Positions 1 to 4,800 of a DNA stretch of 7,652 nucleotides are shown piece by piece. The stretch is from Acidaminococcaceae bacterium. Its GTDB lineage: Bacteria; Bacillota; Negativicutes; Acidaminococcales; Acidaminococcaceae. Location of the stretch: positions 1-7,652 of the forward strand of contig JAQUUF010000052.1 in the NCBI GenBank assembly GCA_028693975.1. The letters run 5' to 3'. The first letter of the stretch is position 1, and each line of letters begins with the position of its first letter. The notes under the pieces are model-generated. The model did not search any database. It saw only the letters and a list, made by a program, of their open reading frames with translations, and was not told the DNA's origin. Position numbers and translations under genes: made by a program.

Positions 1-452
1 ACAGAGAAATGGTGGGGCAAAAGGTTGTTTATAATCATGGCGAAAACAGTATGCTGGCCATCAACCGTATCCTGAGAGATAAGAATTTATTGGGAGTCTT
101 GTATGACCAAGATACAGGTCAAGATGGAGAGAAATTAATCTTTTTTGGCAAAAAATCAGTTGTGCCACCGGGAGCGGCATTACTCTCTAGAATGCACAAA
201 GCTCCGATTATACCGACCTTTATGCACAATAACCCGGATGGAACATTGACGGCTAAGATTTATCCACCACTATACACACCAAAAACAGGTGACAGAAATA
301 AAGATGTTCATGGTATAATGGAAGAGTTGATAATTATAGCAGAGCAGGAGATTATTCAAGACCCGGCGATGTGGTTTTGGGTGCATGACCGCTGGAAGGA
401 TGGCCGTGCGACCTATCGCAGGATAACAGGGAAAGGGCGGAGCGATAACTAA
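1..452 (+). CDS. lpxL: LpxL/HtrB-family lipid A late acyltransferase, 3' part (5' end outside window)
   Basis: This is the C-terminal part of a lysophospholipid acyltransferase-like enzyme that adds a secondary acyl chain to Kdo-lipid A precursors at the inner face of the cytoplasmic membrane. The reading frame is open from base 3, so the ATG at 9 is internal and the real start lies upstream. About 147 residues are visible of a family usually near 300. Counting from that ATG, there is a GVLYDQD segment (29-35), FFGKKSVVPPGAALL (45-59) and the C-terminal MWFWVHDRWK (121-130), which matches the W-x-H-x-R-[WF]-K ending typical of LpxL/HtrB proteins. The HX4D/E catalytic motif would lie upstream and cannot be checked. 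The stop at 450-452 is one base before lpxC, so the two are probably cotranscribed. The family is secure; whether it acts as LpxL, LpxM or LpxP is not. Confidence 0.85.
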   Translation, partial: REMVGQKVVYNHGENSMLAINRILRDKNLLGVLYDQDTGQDGEKLIFFGKKSVVPPGAALLSRMHKAPIIPTFMHNNPDGTLTAKIYPPLYTPKTGDRNKDVHGIMEELIIIAEQEIIQDPAMWFWVHDRWKDGRATYRRITGKGRSDN

Positions 453-453
453 G

Positions 454-1290
454 ATGAAACAACAAACATTGGCTCAGGCCATAGAGTACTCAGGCATTGG
501 CTTACATTCGGGTCAGCCGGTTAATTTGCGCTTGGTGCCGGCACCACAAGATAGTGGCATTGTCTTCAAACGAACAGATTTGCCCGAGCAGCCTACTATT
601 AGAGCTTTGCCGGAATTAGTAACCTCTACCGTGCGAGCTACTACTTTAAGCGAGCATGGAGCAGAAGTATTTACCGTAGAACATTTGCTAGCCGCTTTGT
701 CTATGATGCAGGTGGATAATTGCCTTGTGGAGATGTCCTCACCGGAGCCTCCGGTAGCAGATGGCAGTGCAGCTGTCTATGTAGACTTAATTCAACAGGC
801 AGGCTTGGCCAAGCAAGCAGCAGAGCGCAGGGTCTATGCTCTAGACCGTAGCTTTAGCGTGTATAAAGACGACATTTACCTTATAGCCTTGCCCTACGAC
901 GGTTATAGAATTTCTTTTACATCTATTAATCCACATCCGTTATTGGGCACGCAATATTTTGATATTGATTTGGACAAGGATGAAGTTTTGCAAGAGATAG
1001 CACCAGCTAGAACCGTAGCTTTTGAAGAAGAAATAGCCTATATGCAAAAGCATGGGCTAGGACTAGGCGGTACTCTGGAGAATGTAGTTGTCTTCGGACA
1101 AGACAAAATTTTATCGGTGCCGCGCTTTGCAGATGAGTTAATCCGACACAAAATATTAGACGTCATAGGCGATTTGTATTTGCTAGGCTCAATCAAAGCA
1201 CATATTATCGCTATGAAGTCAGGACACGCTTTTAATTCTAATTTAAGTAAACAAATTCAAGCTTATAGGCTGAAGGGGGAGCAACAATGA
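454..1290 (+). CDS. lpxC: UDP-3-O-acyl-N-acetylglucosamine deacetylase LpxC
   Basis: LpxC is the zinc amidase that removes the acetyl group from UDP-3-O-acyl-GlcNAc, the committed step of lipid A synthesis, in the cytoplasm. The protein has 278 residues. The start fits the family (MKQQTLAQAIEYSGIGLHSG). Zinc and catalytic motifs are all present: VEHLLAAL with E76 and H77, RHKILDVIGDL with zinc ligands H232 and D236, and KSGHAFN with catalytic H258. ARTVAFEEEI (185-194) and LGLGGTLEN (202-210) are also family blocks. A GGAG at 439-442 gives an 11-nt spacing to the ATG. The gene starts one base after the lpxL stop, and its TGA overlaps the fabZ start (ATGA). The protein stops 20 residues after H258, so it lacks the long C-terminal tail that carries the FtsH degradation signal in E. 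coli LpxC. Confidence 0.98.
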   Translation: MKQQTLAQAIEYSGIGLHSGQPVNLRLVPAPQDSGIVFKRTDLPEQPTIRALPELVTSTVRATTLSEHGAEVFTVEHLLAALSMMQVDNCLVEMSSPEPPVADGSAAVYVDLIQQAGLAKQAAERRVYALDRSFSVYKDDIYLIALPYDGYRISFTSINPHPLLGTQYFDIDLDKDEVLQEIAPARTVAFEEEIAYMQKHGLGLGGTLENVVVFGQDKILSVPRFADELIRHKILDVIGDLYLLGSIKAHIIAMKSGHAFNSNLSKQIQAYRLKGEQQ

Positions 1291-1727
1291 CGATTCAATT
1301 GGATATTAATGAGATTAAAAAAATATTGCCGCACCGTTATCCGATGCTGCTAGTAGACAGGATTTTGGACCTAGAACCTATGAAATGGGCTATTGGTATC
1401 AAAAATATTACAGCTAACGAGATGCAATTCTTGGGACATTTCCCAGATAATCCCATTATGCCAGGAGTACTGCTCATTGAGGCTATGGCCCAAGTAGGCG
1501 GCGTGGCTATGCTCTATCCGGAAGAAAACCGCGGCAAGATTGCTATGTTCGGCAAAATTGATAAGGTGCGCTTCTATAAACCTGTGATACCGGGAGATCA
1601 AGTTATTACGCGTACGGATGTCACCAAGGTACGTGGTAATATGGGCACCATCCATTGCGAGGGCAAAGTTGATGGCGAAGTGGCTTGCGAATGTGACTGT
1701 TTCTTTGTTATTAAAGATAAAATTTAA
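1287..1727 (+). CDS. fabZ: 3-hydroxyacyl-[acyl-carrier-protein] dehydratase FabZ
   Basis: FabZ dehydrates (3R)-hydroxyacyl-ACP to trans-2-enoyl-ACP in the fatty acid elongation cycle. The protein has 146 residues, the normal length for the hot-dog-fold family. The N-terminal ILPHRYPMLLVDRI (13-26) and the active-site helix LGHFPDNPIMPGVLLIEAMAQ (49-69) are diagnostic; H51 and E65 are the catalytic pair. The central helix and the FGKIDKVRF strand (88-96) follow as expected. An AGGGGGAG at 1274-1281 sits 5 nt before the ATG, inside the end of lpxC, and the 4-nt ATGA overlap suggests translational coupling. Its place between lpxC and lpxA joins the enzyme that diverts 3-hydroxyacyl-ACP into phospholipid to the two enzymes that use it for lipid A. 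There is no terminator-like hairpin after the stop. Confidence 0.98.
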   Translation: MTIQLDINEIKKILPHRYPMLLVDRILDLEPMKWAIGIKNITANEMQFLGHFPDNPIMPGVLLIEAMAQVGGVAMLYPEENRGKIAMFGKIDKVRFYKPVIPGDQVITRTDVTKVRGNMGTIHCEGKVDGEVACECDCFFVIKDKI

Positions 1728-1786
1728 GAAATAGTTGTTTTGACGTTTAAACACGAGCTAAACGGCGAAGTAGAAGTAAAAACAAG

Positions 1787-1803
1787 TAATTCTGGTAGAA
1801 TTA
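1787..1803. promoter_or_regulatory. 17-nt perfect palindrome, possible operator
   Basis: TAATTCT-GGT-AGAATTA is a perfect inverted repeat with 7-bp arms and a 3-nt centre, in the non-coding gap between fabZ and lpxA. It is AT-rich and has no following T-run, so it does not look like a terminator. It ends 14 nt before a TATAAT box and covers the place where the -35 element would be, a common position for a repressor site. No regulator can be named. An AT-rich palindrome may also occur by chance in a gap of this kind. Confidence 0.35.
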
Positions 1804-1817
1804 GCCAGGTAGTGATA

Positions 1818-1823
1818 TATAAT
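1818..1823 (+). promoter_or_regulatory. lpxA: Candidate -10 box of a promoter for lpxA-lpxI
   Basis: A consensus TATAAT lies about 70 nt upstream of the lpxA ATG, in the 166-nt gap (1728-1893) that separates fabZ from lpxA. All other joins in the cluster apart from lpxI-lpxB are overlapping or nearly so, so the gap itself suggests a regulatory function. No good -35 hexamer is found at 16-18 nt spacing; TAGAAT at 1796-1801 matches only three positions. There is no TGn extension. The call rests on the -10 box and the context only. Confidence 0.35.
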
Positions 1824-1878
1824 TGTTACTGACTATGAAGTCGATTATCTATATTGGGCAAGGTAATATTATGATTGT

Positions 1879-1883
1879 GGGAG
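1879..1883 (+). promoter_or_regulatory. lpxA: Ribosome binding site deciding the lpxA start
   Basis: GGGAG lies 10 nt before the ATG at 1894. A second in-frame ATG at 1915 would start the protein closer to the usual family N-terminus, but the nearest GGGAG (1896-1900) is 14 nt away from it, which is long. The first start is therefore preferred, with the second as a real alternative. Confidence 0.5.
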
Positions 1884-1893
1884 TGAGAGTATT

Positions 1894-2718
1894 ATGGGAG
1901 TAGATTCAGTAGTAATGCCGATACGCAAAGTCCATGAGACTGCCGTTGTTTATCCGGGAGCTATCTTGGGCCGCAACGTGGAGGTGGGACCATATTGCGT
2001 GATTGGTCCGCATGTTGTTATAGGTGATGGAACCAAGTTGCATCCACATGTCGTTATCGACGGCTACACTACTATTGGTAAGGAATGCGAATTCTTTCCT
2101 GGGGTAAGCATTGGGGCGACGCCGCAGGATTTGAAATACAATGGCGAGAAGACTTATACCGTCTTGGGCGACCGAGTGACTATTCATGAGTGCGCCAGCG
2201 TGCATAGAGCCGTAGGCGAAGGTAATGAGACTAGAATAGGCAATGATGTTCTGCTCATGGCTTATACCCATGTAGCGCATAACTGTGTAGTTGGTAATCA
2301 TGTTATTATGAGTAATGTGGCAACCTTGGCAGGACATGTTATTGTGGAAGACCGCGCTGTTATTGGCGGCCTAGCTGCCGTGCATCAATTTACCAAAGTT
2401 GGACGTAATTGCATGGTGGGCGGCATGACGCGCGTGAACCAAGATGTACCGCCTTTTGTTATTGTAGCAGGTAATCCTCCCTACGTGGCAGGACTTAACA
2501 GCGTGGGTATTTCCCGTGCCGGTATTGCCCCTGCTGTGCGCAAGGAGCTTAAAAAAGGCTTCAAGATTCTTTATCGCAGTGGTTATACGCTGCAAGAGGC
2601 CATTACTGTGATGGAGCAGGAATTAGAAAGCAGTGAAGAAGTAGAGCATTTGCTGCGTTTCTTGCGTAATGTAGAAAGAGGTATTTGCCGTACCAGTAAG
2701 TCTAGCGTGAAGGAATAG
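1894..2718 (+). CDS. lpxA: Acyl-ACP--UDP-N-acetylglucosamine O-acyltransferase LpxA
   Basis: LpxA transfers a (3R)-hydroxyacyl chain from ACP to the 3-OH of UDP-GlcNAc, the first step of lipid A synthesis. The protein has 274 residues (267 if it begins at the ATG at 1915, which fits the VHETA block better). It shows the left-handed beta-helix hexapeptide repeats (IGPHVVIGDG and similar, about 20-65 and 115-190), the QDLKYNGE block (78-85), and the catalytic region YTHVAHNC with H126 and H129. H129 matches the catalytic base H125 of E. coli. AGH (H148) and VHQF (H164) follow. The C-terminal alpha-helical domain (from about 205) is present. The residue 13 after H164 is G177, the position of the E. 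coli G173 hydrocarbon ruler. It almost abuts lpxI and probably shares a transcript with it. Confidence 0.98.
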   Translation: MGVDSVVMPIRKVHETAVVYPGAILGRNVEVGPYCVIGPHVVIGDGTKLHPHVVIDGYTTIGKECEFFPGVSIGATPQDLKYNGEKTYTVLGDRVTIHECASVHRAVGEGNETRIGNDVLLMAYTHVAHNCVVGNHVIMSNVATLAGHVIVEDRAVIGGLAAVHQFTKVGRNCMVGGMTRVNQDVPPFVIVAGNPPYVAGLNSVGISRAGIAPAVRKELKKGFKILYRSGYTLQEAITVMEQELESSEEVEHLLRFLRNVERGICRTSKSSVKE

Positions 2719-2727
2719 GTGGCTCTG

Positions 2728-3534
2728 ATGGTACAAACCCTAGGGATATTGGCTGGAGTGGGTCATTTGCCGGTAGAGGTAGCTAAGGGCGCTAGAGCTG
2801 AAGGTTATAGAGTCGTCGCTGTCGGCGTAGTTCCGGGGATTGACACGGAGCTTGCTAGTGTAGCAGACGTTTATTTGGGTACTCACATTGGCAAAATCGG
2901 CAAGATTATAGATTTTTTGAAGGATAACAAAGTTACTCGTGTCACTATGATTGGCAAGGTGACCAAAGAAATTTTGTATAGTGCAGGAGCTATTGTACCT
3001 GATTGGCAGGCCATTAAGCTCCTTTCTTCTTTGCCTAACCGCAATGACGATACTATTATGAATGCCTTGGTAGCCAAGCTCCGCTCCGAAGGTATGGAGG
3101 CGATGAATCAGACGCTTTTCTTAAGCCATCTGATGCCTGCTCCCGGAGTTTTTACCCGCTGTCAGCCGACAGCAGAAGAACTGGCTGATGTGGAATACGG
3201 CTTCGCTATGGCCAAAGAGATTGGGCGTCTAGACATAGGGCAGACTGTGGTAGTTAAGCATAAGGCTATTATTGCGGTGGAGGCTATTGAGGGGACCGAT
3301 GCTTGTATTGTTCGCAGCGGGTTGCTGAGCAAGGACAATATAGTGGCCAAGACTGCCAAACCGCAGCAGGATAATCGTTTTGATATGCCGGCTGTAGGAC
3401 TCAAAACAATTCAGTCTATGGTACAAGCTGGAGCCAAAGGAATTGTGATGGAGGCTGGGCGTACGCTTTTGGTAGAAAAAGAACAAGCTTTAGCGCTAGC
3501 AGAGCAGCATAATATCTTTGTTATGGCCAAATAG
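2728..3534 (+). CDS. lpxI: UDP-2,3-diacylglucosamine pyrophosphatase LpxI
   Basis: LpxI (DUF1009 family) hydrolyses UDP-2,3-diacylglucosamine to lipid X and UMP. It replaces the unrelated LpxH of gamma- and beta-proteobacteria. From the ATG at 2728 the protein has 268 residues, the usual family length. The start LGILAGVGHLPVE and the C-terminal blocks GTDACIVRSG, FDMPAVGLKTI and GIVMEAGRTLLVE are characteristic. The Asp of RFDMPAVG (residue 219) lies in the motif that in Caulobacter LpxI carries an essential Asp; this equivalence is from memory. Start choice: a GTG at 2719 directly after the lpxA stop is in frame and would add three residues, with AAGGA only 4 nt before it. The ATG at 2728 has AGGTGG (2717-2722) 5 nt upstream and fits family N-termini better. 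A strong terminator follows the stop. Confidence 0.96.
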   Translation: MVQTLGILAGVGHLPVEVAKGARAEGYRVVAVGVVPGIDTELASVADVYLGTHIGKIGKIIDFLKDNKVTRVTMIGKVTKEILYSAGAIVPDWQAIKLLSSLPNRNDDTIMNALVAKLRSEGMEAMNQTLFLSHLMPAPGVFTRCQPTAEELADVEYGFAMAKEIGRLDIGQTVVVKHKAIIAVEAIEGTDACIVRSGLLSKDNIVAKTAKPQQDNRFDMPAVGLKTIQSMVQAGAKGIVMEAGRTLLVEKEQALALAEQHNIFVMAK

Positions 3535-3555
3535 TAACAAAATAGAGAAATTTTT

Positions 3556-3584
3556 AAGGGCGAGCCATACGGCACGCCCTTTTT
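3556..3584 (+). terminator. Rho-independent terminator after lpxI
   Basis: AAGGGCG (3556-3562) pairs with CGCCCTT (3575-3581). Inside this stem, GCC (3564-3566) pairs with GGC (3571-3573) around an ATAC loop, with one A-A mismatch between the two stems. The stem is GC-rich and runs into TTTTT (3580-3584). It starts about 20 nt after the lpxI stop, a normal place for a terminator. It should end much of the lpxL...lpxI transcript before lpxB. Confidence 0.92.
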
Positions 3585-3585
3585 G

Positions 3586-3594
3586 TGTTATAAT
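3586..3594 (+). promoter_or_regulatory. lpxB: Extended -10 promoter for lpxB-msbA-waaA
   Basis: TGTTATAAT is a perfect extended -10 element (TGn-TATAAT), two bases after the terminator T-tract. Transcription would begin near 3601, giving a leader of about 60 nt before lpxB. With a 17-nt spacer the -35 position (3566-3571, CATACG) lies in the terminator hairpin and does not match TTGACA; extended -10 promoters can work without a good -35. The position right after a terminator and before a long gene run supports it. Confidence 0.65.
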
Positions 3595-3650
3595 ATACAG
3601 TGATTAAGTCTTGCTATTTGTAAAATTAGCTACATTATATAGACAGAAAT

Positions 3651-3656
3651 AAGGAG
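3651..3656 (+). promoter_or_regulatory. lpxB: Ribosome binding site that fixes a TTG start for lpxB
   Basis: AAGGAG sits 7 nt before the TTG at 3664. The first in-frame ATG (3676) is 19 nt away from it and would remove residues just before the conserved ISAGEASGD motif. The TTG is thus the better start. Confidence 0.85.
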
Positions 3657-3663
3657 AAACTCG

Positions 3664-4800
3664 TTGACTAGAATTATGATTTCTGCCGGCGAAGCTTCCG
3701 GTGATGTTCATGCCGGTGCGCTGGCACGAGCCATCTTCAAATTGGACCCTCAAGCCGAGGTGTATGGCATGGGTGGTGACAACCTGCGCCAAGCTGGTGG
3801 AGAGGTTGTCTTTGATATCAAAGACCATGGAGTGATGGGCTTTGTTGAGGTTGTCAAAAAACTGCCCTCTATTTTGAAACTGCGCAATGATTTCAGACAA
3901 CTAATGCAAGAGCGCAGACCTGATTGTCTGGTAGTCATTGATTATCCGGATTTTAATATGCGCATTGCCGCTATTGCCAAGGAAATGGGCATTCCTATAG
4001 TATCCTTCATCAGTCCTTCTGCTTGGGCGTGGCGCAAAGGCCGTGCCAAAAAAGTTGCCGCTTTGGTGAATAAGGTGGCAGCGATTTTCCCCTTCGAGTA
4101 TGATGTGTACAAAGAAGCCGGTGCCGATACGGAATTCGTGGGACACCCGCTGGTTGATATTGTGCATCCTACCCTGCCCAAGGAAGAAGCAGTTAAGCTA
4201 GCAGGTAAGAAGGTGGGGCATCATCTGGTTCTGCTCCTGCCCGGCAGTCGTTTCAAAGAGATTGAGACTATGCTGCCGCCGATGCTGCAAGCAGCCAAGC
4301 TGATTAAGCGCTCTGACCCCAGTGTGGACTTCATTATGCCGCGAGCTGCGACTATTCCCCCGAGCCTTTTGCAAGGGCATATGGACGCTCAAGGCATGCA
4401 GGTGCGTATTGTTGAAGGCAATATCTACGACGTTATGTCCGTGGCCGATGTGGCACTCGCCACCAGCGGCACGGTTACCTTAGAAGCGGCGCTGTGCGGC
4501 CTGCCCAGTGTAATCTGTTACCAAACTGCTTATTTGCTGGGCTTGATTTTGCGTGCCGTACTGAGCATCAAGTGCATCGGACTGCCCAATATCGTGGCAG
4601 GTACGCCTATCCTGCCGGAACTACTCCAAGAGCAGATGACGCCGCAGAATATGGCACGCGAGGTGCTGCGCTTCTTAGAGCCGGAGGAAGCTTCCCGCAT
4701 TCGCCGTGAATTATTGCAAATCAAAAAACGTCTGGGAGAACCAGGCGCAGTGGAGCGAGTAGCTCGTTTGACACTTAAATTAGCTGGAGATAAAAAATGA
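3664..4800 (+). CDS. lpxB: Lipid-A-disaccharide synthase LpxB
   Basis: LpxB (glycosyltransferase family 19) joins lipid X to UDP-2,3-diacylglucosamine, giving the tetra-acyl disaccharide 1-phosphate at the inner membrane surface. The protein has 378 residues, against 382 in E. coli. Motifs in order: ISAGEASGDVHAG (6-18), GMGG (35-38), VIDYPDFN (91-98) with the conserved Asp residues, SPSAWAWR (118-125), LLPGSRFKEI (191-200) with R196 (equivalent to catalytic R201 of E. coli), ATSGTVTLEAAL (266-277) and IGLPNIVAGTPILPELLQ (305-322). It starts with TTG, chosen because of the AAGGAG at 3651-3656. It is the first gene after the terminator and promoter at 3556-3594. Its TGA overlaps the msbA ATG by 4 nt (ATGA). 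Confidence 0.98.
   Translation: MTRIMISAGEASGDVHAGALARAIFKLDPQAEVYGMGGDNLRQAGGEVVFDIKDHGVMGFVEVVKKLPSILKLRNDFRQLMQERRPDCLVVIDYPDFNMRIAAIAKEMGIPIVSFISPSAWAWRKGRAKKVAALVNKVAAIFPFEYDVYKEAGADTEFVGHPLVDIVHPTLPKEEAVKLAGKKVGHHLVLLLPGSRFKEIETMLPPMLQAAKLIKRSDPSVDFIMPRAATIPPSLLQGHMDAQGMQVRIVEGNIYDVMSVADVALATSGTVTLEAALCGLPSVICYQTAYLLGLILRAVLSIKCIGLPNIVAGTPILPELLQEQMTPQNMAREVLRFLEPEEASRIRRELLQIKKRLGEPGAVERVARLTLKLAGDKK

Noticed and set aside
1740..1745. TTGACG just after fabZ as a -35 element.
   Set aside because: No -10-like hexamer is found 15-19 nt downstream; the region there reads GCTAAACGGCGA.
1745..1752. GTTTAAAC, an 8-nt palindrome in the fabZ-lpxA gap.
   Set aside because: It is short, AT-rich and without flanking symmetry, so chance is the simplest explanation.
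1371..1754. A 127-codon open frame on the minus strand opposite fabZ; similar minus-strand frames lie opposite lpxA, lpxB and msbA.
   Set aside because: They are antisense shadows of well-identified genes, have no family motifs or initiation signals, and are composition artefacts.
1823..1851. TTGTTA (1823-1828) with TATCTA (1846-1851) as a promoter for lpxA.
   Set aside because: The spacing is right (17 nt), but the -10 lacks the key final T and is a poor match; TATAAT at 1818 is the stronger candidate.
1835..1903. A 22-codon reading frame (ATG at 1835, TAG at 1901-1903) overlapping the lpxA start.
   Set aside because: It has no ribosome binding site, shows no recognisable sequence, and is of a length expected by chance in an AT-rich leader.
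3611..3641. A second possible promoter before lpxB (TTGCTA at 3611-3616 and TATATA at 3636-3641).
   Set aside because: The spacer would be 19 nt and both boxes are imperfect; the extended -10 at 3586-3594 is much better.
3670..3676. AGAATTA at the lpxB start, the same as a half-site of the palindrome at 1787-1803.
   Set aside because: It is a single 7-nt match within coding sequence, without the inverted partner; such matches are expected by chance.
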